Shown: piece by piece, positions 8,368-17,727 of the stretch
Position numbering within the stretch: the stretch's first letter is position 1
Layout of the letters: every line of letters begins with the position of its first letter
Assembly (NCBI RefSeq): GCF_003855255.1
Contig: NZ_CP034072.1
Location: forward strand, 682,001-746,000
Reading direction: 5' to 3'
DNA: 64,000 bases
DNA from: Mycolicibacterium nivoides
GTDB taxonomy: Bacteria; Actinomycetota; Actinomycetes; Mycobacteriales; Mycobacteriaceae
Notes under the pieces: generated by a model
Databases searched by the model: none
The model's input: only the letters and a program-made list of their open reading frames with translations
Told to the model about the DNA's origin: nothing
Program-made: the position numbers and the translations under genes

Positions 8368-10010
8368 CTGGAACCCCCGGTCAGCTCGCCGCGCAGCACC
8401 TTGCCGGTGGCATTGCGGGGCAGCCTGCTCAGGAACTCGACGTCCCGGGGGATCTTGTACCGGGCCAGGTTCGCCCGCACGTAGTCCCTGATGTCATCGG
8501 GGGCCAGGGTGGCTCCGTCGATCAGCACCACATAGGCGTTGAGCCGTTGGCCGAAATCGTCGTCGCTGACCCCGATCACCGCCACCTCGTCGACCTCTGG
8601 GTGGCTGGTGATCAGGTTCTCGACCTCCAGCGGATAGACGTTCTCGCCACCGCAGATCACCATGTCGTCGTCGCGGCCGTCGATGTAGAGCCGGCCGGTG
8701 TCGTCGAAGTGGCCGACGTCGCCGCTGCTCTGCAGTCCGTCGATCGACTCCTTGGTGCGGCCGTCGGTATAGCCGGCGAAGCTCACGTCGCTGCCGGCGA
8801 AAACCCGGCCGATCACTCCCGGCTCGGTGATCTGCACACCCTGCGAGTCGTACAGACGCACCGCACACCCGACCGGCGCCCGGCCCGCGGTCCGCGGATC
8901 GTGCAGCAGGTCCTCGGGCATCGCGACGGTCATGACCGCGAGTTCGGTTGAGCCGTACAGGTTGTAGAGCACCGGACCGAATTCGGCGAGGGTGCGCTCG
9001 ACCAGGTCGGGTGGCATGGCCGAGCCCGAGACGAAGATGATCTTGAGCGACGACGTGTCGTAGCGATCGCGAACATCCTTGGGCAGCGCCAGGATTCGCT
9101 GCAGCATCGTGGGCACCACGACCAGCACGTCGCAGCCGTGGTTCTGGACCGCGCGCAGCGTTTCCTCGGGGTTGAACTTGCGCCGCAGGACCAGGCGGTT
9201 GCCCAGCGCCAGCGACAGCACCGCCTGGCCGAGCCCGGTGCCGTGGAACATCGGCGCGGCCAGCATGCAGGTCTGGCCGCGGCGCCGCGGCACCCGGTCC
9301 AACAGCTGCGCCGAGAACAGGGGAGAGGTCTTGCCGCGCGGGGCGCCCTTGGGCGTGCCCGTGGTGCCGCTGGTCAGCAGCGTCATGCCACCCGGCTTGG
9401 CGGGTGCGGCCACCGGCGCGGGTGAGGTGGCGGCGATCAGGCCCTCCAGCGACCCCTCGACATCGGCTGTCGAGCGTTCATCGGTCCACGCCAGGAAGCG
9501 CCGAACCCCCGGATCGATGGCGCTCACCAGGTCGGTGAACTCCTCGTCGTAGATCAATACGTTGACCTTCTCGCGAGCCGCGACATCCGCGAGCTGCGGC
9601 TTGGCGAAGCCGGTGTTCATCAGCAGCAGCTGCGCCCCGACCTTGCCGGCGGCGGCCAGGATGGTGACCAGCCCTCGGTGATCCCGGCACAGCGCCGCGA
9701 TCACCGCGCCCGCGCCGATACCGCGTGAGTTCCAGGCCCGGGCAAGTGCATTCACCCGGTCGTTGAGTTGGGCGAACGTCACATCGCCCCATTCGTCGGT
9801 GATGGCGATGGCATTGGGATCGCGGGTTGCGGCGCTCTCGATCACGGCGGCGAAGCCCCCGAACCGGCGGACCAGCTTGGCCTGCCGGATGCCGTCGGCG
9901 GCCCCGCCGGACAGGCCTGACTCGCGGAGCACGGCGACGCTGCGGGCGACCACCCGGAGTCGATTGACCCTGGCGACGAGGCCGGCAGGGCGCGGAATAG
10001 CTCGCTTCAT
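8364..10010 (-). CDS. Acyl-CoA synthetase (FadD-type AMP-forming ligase)
   Basis: A 548-residue ANL-superfamily enzyme that would activate a carboxylic acid to acyl-CoA through an acyl-AMP. Visible motifs are the P-loop TSGTTGTPKG (about residues 215-224), YGSTE (about 350), DGRDDDMVICGGENVYP (hinge and A8) and the catalytic Lys in NATGKVLRGEL near the C-terminus. The start MKRAIPRPAG was chosen because the sequence upstream has no family character. It is the first gene of the minus-strand operon and is divergent from the wax ester synthase. Confidence 0.88.
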   Translation of the reverse strand: MKRAIPRPAGLVARVNRLRVVARSVAVLRESGLSGGAADGIRQAKLVRRFGGFAAVIESAATRDPNAIAITDEWGDVTFAQLNDRVNALARAWNSRGIGAGAVIAALCRDHRGLVTILAAAGKVGAQLLLMNTGFAKPQLADVAAREKVNVLIYDEEFTDLVSAIDPGVRRFLAWTDERSTADVEGSLEGLIAATSPAPVAAPAKPGGMTLLTSGTTGTPKGAPRGKTSPLFSAQLLDRVPRRRGQTCMLAAPMFHGTGLGQAVLSLALGNRLVLRRKFNPEETLRAVQNHGCDVLVVVPTMLQRILALPKDVRDRYDTSSLKIIFVSGSAMPPDLVERTLAEFGPVLYNLYGSTELAVMTVAMPEDLLHDPRTAGRAPVGCAVRLYDSQGVQITEPGVIGRVFAGSDVSFAGYTDGRTKESIDGLQSSGDVGHFDDTGRLYIDGRDDDMVICGGENVYPLEVENLITSHPEVDEVAVIGVSDDDFGQRLNAYVVLIDGATLAPDDIRDYVRANLARYKIPRDVEFLSRLPRNATGKVLRGELTGGSR

Positions 10011-10106
10011 GGCGCAAACCGTACGGCGCACCGAGCCGGCCACGAGCCACGCAGTCTCGCTGGGCGGGACAGCTTGTCTACTGGGACACACGTTTGGATA
10101 AGAGTG

Positions 10107-11600
10107 ATGGCAGCCACAGAAAGAGCCGTAATGGCGGCCGGACAAGCGAGGTTGAGAATGCGGCGTTTGAAGGGTGAGGACAACAGCTTCCTGGCATGGG
10201 AGAGCTCCGTCCAACCGCAGCACACGATGAAGGCCGTCGTGCTCGACCCGAGCCAGATGTCCGAACCGCTCACGTTCGACCGCCTCAAGACCGCCGTGCA
10301 GGGCTGGGTCGATCAGATCGAGCCCATGCAGTGGCAGTTGCTGTCCCCGCGAGTGGGGTTCGGCCGGCCGTGGTGGGTTTCGCGGCCGCAGATCGACATC
10401 GAGCATCATCTGCAGCGGACCACCGCGCCCGCACCCGGCGGAGACGAGGAGCTCGCCGCGACCATCGGCGAGATCTTCGAGGTGGCGCTGGATCGCGGTC
10501 GGCCGGCCTGGCAGCTGTGGTACGTCGAGGGCCTGGCCGACGGGCGCGTCGCGCTGGTGCTCAAGATTCACCATGCCGTCGCCGACGGCACCGCCTCACT
10601 GCGGCTACTGGAAACCCTCTACAGCGCGGACCCGCAGACGCCGTTGCCGCAGCCGCGGTCGACGCCGTTGCCGAACGAGCGCCGCCCGGCCCCGTGGCTC
10701 TGGTGGCCGCGCGTGCTGCGCCACCAGATCGCGGCACTGGCACGTTTCCCGAGCATCATCGCCCGCACCGCGGCGGTCACCGGGGTGATCCGCCGCCGTC
10801 AGAAGGCCGGAAAGCCCGGTTACGCAGAAGCTTTCGCCGCACCGGCCATGCCCTTCAACGAACCGTTCTCGGCCAGCCGCCGATTCGCCTACCGGCGCTG
10901 CGACGTGACAGAGATCAAGCGGGTGTCGAAAGCGTTCGGCGTCACCATCAACGACGTTTTCCTCACCATCTGCGGTGGGGCGCTGCGCGACTACCTGGCC
11001 GAGAACGGACAGCTCACCGACGAGAGCATGACCGCCGTGGTGCCCGTGTCGATGCGCCCGGACGAAACCGAAGCCGAGTGGGGCAACAAGGTGGCGCGCT
11101 GGAACGTCGACCTCGCGACCCACATCGCCGATCCGGTGGAGCGATTGGCCGCCGTCGCCTCGGCGACCCGCACCGCGCGTGAGGTGCAGGCCGAGCGCGA
11201 CGCCTGGCTGCAGCACGACTGGATGGAGTACTGGCCGCTGTTCTGGTTGTACTCGCGGGTGTTGCCGATCCTCGGGGCCAAGATGAAGCGGCGCCCGATG
11301 TTCAGCCTGATCGCGTCCAACATGCGCGGCCCGCAGAACACCCTGTACTGGGGCGGTGCGCCGATCGAACAGCTCATCTCCTCGGGGCCGATCGTGTTCC
11401 CGATGGGATTGAATTTCACCGGATGGAGCTATCGCGACGAGATGGCGATCTGTGTGCTGACCTGTGGTGATCAGGTGTCGGACCCGTACGGGATCGCCGA
11501 CCGGGTGCCGCAAGCGCTGGCCGAGCTGTCAGCGCGGGCGAACTCAGCCGGCGTTGAGGTCCCCGCCGATCCGTCGGATCGTCAGGCGGTATCCGGCTAG
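10107..11600 (+). CDS. Wax ester synthase/diacylglycerol acyltransferase (WS/DGAT, Tgs-like)
   Basis: A 497-residue acyltransferase with the family active-site motif HHAVADG (about residues 155-161), in which the second His is the general base. The C-terminal MRGPQNTLYWGGAPIE and YGIADRVPQALAELSA segments also match the family. It would esterify an acyl-CoA with an alcohol or diacylglycerol. An ATG at 10158 (MRRLKGEDNSF) is an alternative start. Its last 57 nt overlap the convergent acyl-CoA-dehydrogenase-like gene. FadD plus Tgs also occur together in the mymA locus. Confidence 0.88.
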   Translation: MAATERAVMAAGQARLRMRRLKGEDNSFLAWESSVQPQHTMKAVVLDPSQMSEPLTFDRLKTAVQGWVDQIEPMQWQLLSPRVGFGRPWWVSRPQIDIEHHLQRTTAPAPGGDEELAATIGEIFEVALDRGRPAWQLWYVEGLADGRVALVLKIHHAVADGTASLRLLETLYSADPQTPLPQPRSTPLPNERRPAPWLWWPRVLRHQIAALARFPSIIARTAAVTGVIRRRQKAGKPGYAEAFAAPAMPFNEPFSASRRFAYRRCDVTEIKRVSKAFGVTINDVFLTICGGALRDYLAENGQLTDESMTAVVPVSMRPDETEAEWGNKVARWNVDLATHIADPVERLAAVASATRTAREVQAERDAWLQHDWMEYWPLFWLYSRVLPILGAKMKRRPMFSLIASNMRGPQNTLYWGGAPIEQLISSGPIVFPMGLNFTGWSYRDEMAICVLTCGDQVSDPYGIADRVPQALAELSARANSAGVEVPADPSDRQAVSG

Positions 11601-12566
11601 GACGTCGAGCCACAGGCGGGCCACCGGATCCGTCGCGTCCAGCGCGTGCCGGCTGCCGCTGCTCAACAGTTGGTCGGCGGCGTTGCGAGCGCGGGTGACG
11701 GCCTGGCGCAGCGCTGTCGCGGCGCCGGCAGCGTCGGCGCTCAGCGCCGCGACGAGTTGCAGCCGCGCGGCGTCGATGTCCGACTCCGCCTTGGCCACCA
11801 GTACCGCCGAAGCCGTCAGTTCGGTCGTGTCCTCGCTGCCGTACGAGGTGGCCAGTCGGCGGCGGACCTGGCCGACGTGTGCCTGCCACACGCCGGAGGC
11901 CGCGCCGACGACGGCGGCAGTGCGCGCGACTCCGGCGAGAATCCCGTAGGGAGGCCCGGCATCATCGAATTCTCCCGTGGCACAAGAGCTGTCGTCGGGA
12001 CTCTCGAACACGGCCTGTGTGTCGACGAGCGCATCGGACACCGCGACGTCGCCGATTCCGGCGGCATCCAGGCCGCGCAGGCCGGCCTGTTGGTCTACCC
12101 GCACCGTGTCCCGGGGGAGAAGGACGCACCGGACCGAGTCCCCGTCCAGGGCGCTCAGCAGCAGCCAGTCCGCGCACAGCGCACCGGTCACCGACTCCCA
12201 GCGGCCCGTCAACCGAAACTGTCCGGCCTCGGCGGTCAACAGTCCCGCCGGCTCCTCGCAGGCGGCGACGAGGGCGCCGGTGTCGGCGCCCCATACGCGT
12301 TCGGCAGCAGCATCGCCCAGGCTCGCAACCCGATAGGCCGAGGTATTGACGGCCGCGGCGAACCACCCGCCCGATCCGTCGCGCTCGGCGAGGTCGGCCA
12401 CCGCCGCGATGAAGCCGGACACCACCGAGGCCGACCGGGAGGCCGCGCGCCCGCCGAAGCGGACCGGCTGCAGCAACCGGCACGATTCCGAATCGCGCAG
12501 GACGGCAATCGATTCAGCAGCCGAGACACCGGGATCGGTACCGGGTGCACCGGGCGGCTCGGCCAT
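11544..12566 (-). CDS. Acyl-CoA-dehydrogenase-fold flavoprotein 1
   Basis: A 340-residue protein. The segments FGGRAASRS, LAERDGSGGWFAAA, FRLTGRWESVTG and the C-terminal DPVARLWLDVLAGY resemble the HsaA/HpaB-like flavin-dependent monooxygenase branch of the acyl-CoA dehydrogenase fold rather than true dehydrogenases. Members of that branch use reduced flavin supplied by a separate reductase, which is not seen nearby. An AGGAGG ribosome binding site precedes the ATG by 6 nt. It is divergent from flavoprotein 2 with 74 nt between. It is the least conserved of the three copies. Confidence 0.65.
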   Translation of the reverse strand: MAEPPGAPGTDPGVSAAESIAVLRDSESCRLLQPVRFGGRAASRSASVVSGFIAAVADLAERDGSGGWFAAAVNTSAYRVASLGDAAAERVWGADTGALVAACEEPAGLLTAEAGQFRLTGRWESVTGALCADWLLLSALDGDSVRCVLLPRDTVRVDQQAGLRGLDAAGIGDVAVSDALVDTQAVFESPDDSSCATGEFDDAGPPYGILAGVARTAAVVGAASGVWQAHVGQVRRRLATSYGSEDTTELTASAVLVAKAESDIDAARLQLVAALSADAAGAATALRQAVTRARNAADQLLSSGSRHALDATDPVARLWLDVLAGYRLTIRRIGGDLNAG

Positions 12567-12640
12567 ATGACCTCCTGGGAGGGGTGACGAATGGTATCCA
12601 CGATGGTGACATACCGGACGGGAAGGACAGGGCGGCACTG

Positions 12641-13738
12641 ATGACGCAGAATGTGCGCGCTGCGGTGGGTCAGGCACTGCCGGCGATCGCCGACGCCGCT
12701 GCCGATGTCGACCGCACCGGGGCCGTCGACCCGTCGGTGATCAGCGATCTGCACGATGCGGGTTTCTTTGCGATGCTGCGGCCCAAGGCGTTCGGCGGGA
12801 TGGAAGCCGACCCGGCCGAGTACCTGGCGGTCACCCGCGACCTGTCCGCGGCGTGTACCTCCACCGGCTGGCTGGCCGGGTGGTTGGGGGTCAACACCTG
12901 GCATCTTTCTTTGTTCGACGAGCGTGCCCAGCGCGATGTGTGGGGGCGGGACCCGCGGACCCTGCTCTGCGAGTCGTATGCCCCGACGGGCCGGCTCGAA
13001 CGGGTCGGCGACGAATTCCGGTTGTCCGGCCGGTGGAGCCGGTGCACCGGAATCCTGCACGCGTCATGGCTCATGGCTGCCGCGGTGCTGGTCGGAGAGG
13101 ACGGTGCGGCCCAGGATTTCCTGGTGGCCCTGGTGCCGCGAGCCGACTTCGTCGTGGAATCGAGTTGGAACAGCGTGGGATTGCGCGGTATCGGCGCTCA
13201 CGATGTCGTCGTCTCGGGTGCGGTGGTTCCGCGATACCGGACGTTCGGCTGGGTCAGCGGCGAGCAGCTCGGCACACTGGCTCCGCTGTACCGGCTGCCG
13301 CAACCGACCATGTACACCCACACCGGCACGGTTCCCCTGCTCGGTGCGGCCGAGAACATCCTCTCGGCGTTGCGGCCCCGGGCCGGCTCATCGGTCGAGC
13401 CGGTGGCCATGGCGTGCAGCGACCTCGAGTTGTCGGTCGCCCAGATCGAACGCAACCTCGGCGACCTGATCGAGTCCGCGCGTGCCGACCGCGCCCCGGG
13501 CAGCGACCTGGTACTGCGATCGCGCCGGGACCAGGTGCTGGCCTCCGAACGCGCCGTCGCGGCGATCCGGACGTTCATCGCGCACTCGGGCGGCCGCGAT
13601 ACCGAGGACCCGCTGGTGGAGCGGGTGTGGCGCGACGTCCAGACCGCGCAGACCCACGTTGCCAGCAATGTGGAGCAGGTGCTGGCACTCGTCGGTCGCC
13701 ACTCGTTCGGCATGGAGGTCGACGAGATCCTCTGGTAG
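12641..13738 (+). CDS. Acyl-CoA-dehydrogenase-fold flavin-dependent monooxygenase 2 (HsaA-like)
   Basis: A 365-residue protein. The pattern DLHDAGFFAMLRPKAFGGMEADP near the N-terminus, AACTSTGWLAGWLG, FRLSGRWSRCTGILHASW and the C-terminal DPLVERVWRDVQTAQTHV is that of HsaA and related hydroxylases acting on steroid or aromatic substrates. Such enzymes need FADH2 or FMNH2 from a partner reductase. The chosen ATG gives the usual family N-terminus. It is divergent from flavoprotein 1 and followed convergently by the IclR regulator. Confidence 0.72.
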   Translation: MTQNVRAAVGQALPAIADAAADVDRTGAVDPSVISDLHDAGFFAMLRPKAFGGMEADPAEYLAVTRDLSAACTSTGWLAGWLGVNTWHLSLFDERAQRDVWGRDPRTLLCESYAPTGRLERVGDEFRLSGRWSRCTGILHASWLMAAAVLVGEDGAAQDFLVALVPRADFVVESSWNSVGLRGIGAHDVVVSGAVVPRYRTFGWVSGEQLGTLAPLYRLPQPTMYTHTGTVPLLGAAENILSALRPRAGSSVEPVAMACSDLELSVAQIERNLGDLIESARADRAPGSDLVLRSRRDQVLASERAVAAIRTFIAHSGGRDTEDPLVERVWRDVQTAQTHVASNVEQVLALVGRHSFGMEVDEILW

Positions 13739-13746
13739 TCGTGGCG

Positions 13747-14670
13747 TCAGACCCACGCGTCGGAGGTGAGCGTCCGCAGCACGCGGGACAGGAGGTTGTC
13801 GGTGGCCTGCGCCTGGGACGGGGCCGCCGACGTGGCATCCCGGCCGGCGCCGAGTTGCTGGGAAATGTGCCGGGCCGCGCGGATCACGAACGGGGCGGTC
13901 CGCTGCAGGCGGTGCAACGGGACCGCACCGGTCAGGGACAGGCCCGCCACCTCGCCGTCGGCAGAGCGCAGCGGGGCCGCCACGCTGGTCAGCCCGATCG
14001 CCAGTTCCTCGTTGTCGTAGGCCAGGCCGTGCCGCGAGCGGATCCGGGCCAGTTCCCGGTGCAGGGTCTCCAGATCACCGATGGTGGACCGCGTCGACCG
14101 GGTCAGCCGTGGCCCCAGGACTGCGTCCACCTCCTCGGCGGGCAGCTGGGCCAGCATGGTCTTTCCCAGGGCGCTGGCGTGCGCGGGGGTGTGCCCGGCG
14201 ACGCGGGTGGGCACCACCGCGCTGTTGCGGCCGGCCACCTTGTCGAGGTAGACGACGTCACCGCCGAACAGCACCCCGAGGTGCACCACCAGTCCGGTGT
14301 CGGCATGCAGGCGGGACAGGGTGGAGGATGCCACGCTGCGCAGCTGCGAATGGTCCACCATCCGGGTCACCGGCAGCGGGGAGGCGGCCAGCGCGTAGCC
14401 GTCGGGACGGTGCTGCAGGAGCCCGGCGCTGTGCAACTGTTTGAGAATCCGGTGCACCGAGGACCGGGGCAGTCCCGTCCGGCCGGCGACCTGGTCCAGC
14501 CGCAGGTGCTTGCCCGGTTCGTCGAAGACGTTGAGGATCAGGGCGACACGGTCCACCATCGATACGGCCGTGTCGCGCTGTTCGGCGCGTGGTCGTGACG
14601 TCGCGTCACTGGCGGATGCCGGCACCTGCGCCCCCTCGGACGTCGAGCAATGGGTCACCCACCATCTCAC
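13747..14670 (-). CDS. IclR family transcriptional regulator
   Basis: A 307-residue regulator. The winged helix-turn-helix occupies about residues 38-95 (MVDRVALILNVF ... LPRSSVHRILKQL), and the IclR effector domain follows (GKTMLAQLP, SVAAPLRSADGEVAGLSLTG). A Gly/Ala-poor N-terminal tail of about 35 residues precedes the HTH, so an internal GTG may be the true start. It is divergent from flavoprotein 3, with an inverted repeat between, and probably regulates that gene and perhaps flavoprotein 2. Confidence 0.85.
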   Translation of the reverse strand: MRWWVTHCSTSEGAQVPASASDATSRPRAEQRDTAVSMVDRVALILNVFDEPGKHLRLDQVAGRTGLPRSSVHRILKQLHSAGLLQHRPDGYALAASPLPVTRMVDHSQLRSVASSTLSRLHADTGLVVHLGVLFGGDVVYLDKVAGRNSAVVPTRVAGHTPAHASALGKTMLAQLPAEEVDAVLGPRLTRSTRSTIGDLETLHRELARIRSRHGLAYDNEELAIGLTSVAAPLRSADGEVAGLSLTGAVPLHRLQRTAPFVIRAARHISQQLGAGRDATSAAPSQAQATDNLLSRVLRTLTSDAWV

Positions 14671-14707
14671 TCAGCGGGATCGCGCCGCAAGCACATGACA
14701 CAAGTAC

Positions 14708-14724
14708 CCGACCATGAGGGTCGG
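14708..14724. promoter_or_regulatory. Inverted repeat in the IclR/flavoprotein 3 intergenic region
   Basis: CCGACC (14708-14713) and GGTCGG (14719-14724) form a 6-bp perfect inverted repeat with a 5-nt spacer, 29 nt before the start of flavoprotein 3 and 38 nt before the IclR start. Position and symmetry suit an IclR operator. Short GC-rich repeats occur by chance in this genome, so the support is modest. Confidence 0.3.
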
Positions 14725-14752
14725 CACGCGATGCGCGACAAGGGAGTTTTGG

Positions 14753-15835
14753 ATGCGTGGTGTTGAAATGACCAGGGACGTTCTCGACGGCATCAATGAC
14801 AATGCCGATCGGATACAGGCACTCGGGCCCGTCAACGAGAAGCTCGGCCGGCTCGACAACCGGACGGTCGACGCGCTGCGAGAGTGCGGGGTGATGCACA
14901 TGCTGCAGCCCGAGGAGTTCGGCGGGATCGAGACCCATCCCGGCGACTTCGCCGAGGCGGTGCTCGAGATCGCCCGGCTGGACGGCTCGGCGGGCTGGGT
15001 CGCCGGTTCGGTCGGCGTGCCGCCATGGGCATTGGCCTCGGCCGACCGTCGTCTGCGCGACGAGGTGTGGGAGGCGGATCCCGACGTCTGGATCGCCTCG
15101 GCGCACACGCCTGCCGGGGTGCTCCTGCCTGTCGACGGCGGCTATCGCCTTTCCGGCGAGTGGCGGTCGGTCGCGGCGATCGACCACTGCGAGTGGGTGG
15201 TCGTCGGCGCCCGTGTGGTGGGTACGGGGGATACCGACGGACTCGGGTATTCGCTTGTGCCGCGGTCGGATCTGAGCATCGTCGAGGAATCCTGGGATGC
15301 GATCGGGTTGATCGGTACCGGAAGCAAGAGCATCGCGATCGATGACGCGTTCATCCCGGGACATCGGTTGCTGAACCACAACAGCATCGTCGACGGCACC
15401 GCGGCGGGACGCGCGGGCCTGCGCAATCCCATCTACCACATTCCGCTCAGTACCATTGCACCGCTGGGAATCACGGCCGCGGTGATCGGCATGGCCGAGG
15501 GTGCGCTGGCCCACCACGTCGACGCGGTGGGCTCAGAGGGTCCGGTCTCCGAACACGCCGCCGCCGAGATCCGGGCGTCGCGGCTGGCGCTGCTCGACAC
15601 GCTCACGGCGTCGTTCAACCGGGTGCTGGACGGGCCGATCGACCCGGGTATGCGGGCACGTGCACGCCGCGACCAGATCGCCGCGGCTCGCCGGGCGGTG
15701 CGTGCGATCGATGAGATCGTCTGCCACTCAAGCGTTGAGGCCCTGCGCCGCAACAGCCCGGTGCAGCGGTTGTGGCGGGATGCCCACGTCGGTCTCGCGA
15801 CGGTCGTCGGCGAGTCGAAGGCCGTGGCCCCGTAG
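14753..15835 (+). CDS. Acyl-CoA-dehydrogenase-fold flavin-dependent monooxygenase 3
   Basis: A 360-residue protein related to flavoprotein 2. Visible segments are LRECGVMHMLQPEEFGGIETHP, IARLDGSAGWVAGSVG, YRLSGEWRSVAAIDHCEW and SPVQRLWRDAHVGLATV. The start was set by AGGGAG 6 nt upstream of the ATG at 14753; an ATG at 14768 is an alternative. A strong terminator follows 21 nt after the stop. As with the other two copies, no reductase gene is adjacent. Confidence 0.7.
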   Translation: MRGVEMTRDVLDGINDNADRIQALGPVNEKLGRLDNRTVDALRECGVMHMLQPEEFGGIETHPGDFAEAVLEIARLDGSAGWVAGSVGVPPWALASADRRLRDEVWEADPDVWIASAHTPAGVLLPVDGGYRLSGEWRSVAAIDHCEWVVVGARVVGTGDTDGLGYSLVPRSDLSIVEESWDAIGLIGTGSKSIAIDDAFIPGHRLLNHNSIVDGTAAGRAGLRNPIYHIPLSTIAPLGITAAVIGMAEGALAHHVDAVGSEGPVSEHAAAEIRASRLALLDTLTASFNRVLDGPIDPGMRARARRDQIAAARRAVRAIDEIVCHSSVEALRRNSPVQRLWRDAHVGLATVVGESKAVAP

Positions 15836-15856
15836 CCCGACGGCTCCACGGAAGAA

Positions 15857-15894
15857 CGGTGGGCGGCGCTGAGGTCAGCGCCGCCCACCGTTTT
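15857..15894 (+). terminator. Intrinsic terminator after flavoprotein 3
   Basis: CGGTGGGCGGCGCTGA (15857-15872) pairs perfectly with TCAGCGCCGCCCACCG (15875-15890) across a 2-nt gap, and TTTT follows. This is a 16-bp stem with a T tract for the plus strand. It may also serve the convergent SDR 3 gene, though the minus-strand side lacks a T run. Confidence 0.8.
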
Positions 15895-15906
15895 CGTCAC
15901 CTGTGA

Positions 15907-16703
15907 TCAGGCGTGCGTTCCGCCGTCGATCCGGATCTCGGTGCCGCTGATGAACGCACCGTCGTCGGATACCAGCATCGCGATGACGCCCGCGACCGCG
16001 GACGGGGCACCCATCCCGGCACCGCCGGAGGCCAGGTTGGTCGGCATGATCGGCGACAACTTGGCGAACAACGACCAGTCGCTGTCGGCGGGAACGAGTC
16101 CCGGTGTGGCGTCGGTGATTCCGGACTTGATACTGCCCGGCGCCACGCTGACCGCCCGCAGGCCCTGCTTGCCGTACTCCAGGGCAAGCGCATGGGTCAT
16201 TGCCTGGATGCCGCCCTTGCTGGCCGCATAGGCCGCCATGTACGGATGGGCGAACGCCGCCGACGTCGAACTGAAGTTCACGATCGCACTCTGCGGATTC
16301 TCCAGCAGTGCCGGCAGAGTCTCGCGGATCACCAGGAACGTCCCCGTGAGATTGACGGTGATGATCTGGTTCCACGCCTGCAGGCTCATCTCGTGGGTGT
16401 GCACCGCGCGCAGCATGCCCGCGGCGTTCACCACTGCATCGAGCCCGCCCAGCGTCTCGACTGCGGCACGCGCGCCGTCGACCACCGACGCCTCATCGCC
16501 GATGTCCATCGTCAGCGCGGTGAGGCGGTCTGCGGTGCCGGCCTCCTGTGCGCTCTGCCGGGTGGTTTCCAGGCCCTCGGCGGAGATGTCGGCGCCGACG
16601 ACCGCGGCACCCTCGTCCAGCAGTCGCAGCGCGGTGGCCTGTCCGATCCCGGATCCTGCGCCGGTGACCAGGATTCGGCGGCCCTCAAGTCGATTCATGA
16701 CCA

Positions 16704-16704
<1 letters not shown>
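15907..16704 (-). CDS. Short-chain dehydrogenase/reductase (SDR) 3
   Basis: A 265-residue classical SDR with TGAGSGIG (residues 14-21), an NAAG variant of the NNAG motif, active-site YAASKGG and C-terminal ISGTEIRIDGG. Asp in VGADIS suggests NAD(H). The start ATG overlaps the stop of SDR 4 by one base (TAATG), so it is the second gene of a two-gene minus-strand operon. Possible role: oxidation of a secondary alcohol to the ketone used by the adjacent Baeyer-Villiger monooxygenase. Confidence 0.85.
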
Positions 16705-17495
<791 letters not shown>

Positions 17496-17727
17496 TCAGG
17501 GTAAAACCCGGGCCGGAGTCAGGATGGATCCTGGCCGCAGCGCCGCGGTGGATGAACGCAACGATATTCGTCACGGTGGTGGCGTGGCGGAAAGTCTCAT
17601 TCAGCGGGAATGGGTGGGGCAGTGCTGCGACGATGCCGCCTAGTACCGGTGAGTGAGACAACGGCTGTCCGCTGCGCTCTCCGGTTCGTAACGTGACGAG
17701 CCGAATCATGAATCGAAAGGCAACGAT

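Noticed and set aside
12590-12615. GGTAT ... ATACC inverted repeat between flavoproteins 1 and 2
   Set aside because: Arms are only 5 bp with a 13-nt spacer and the extended pairing is out of register; not enough to call an operator.
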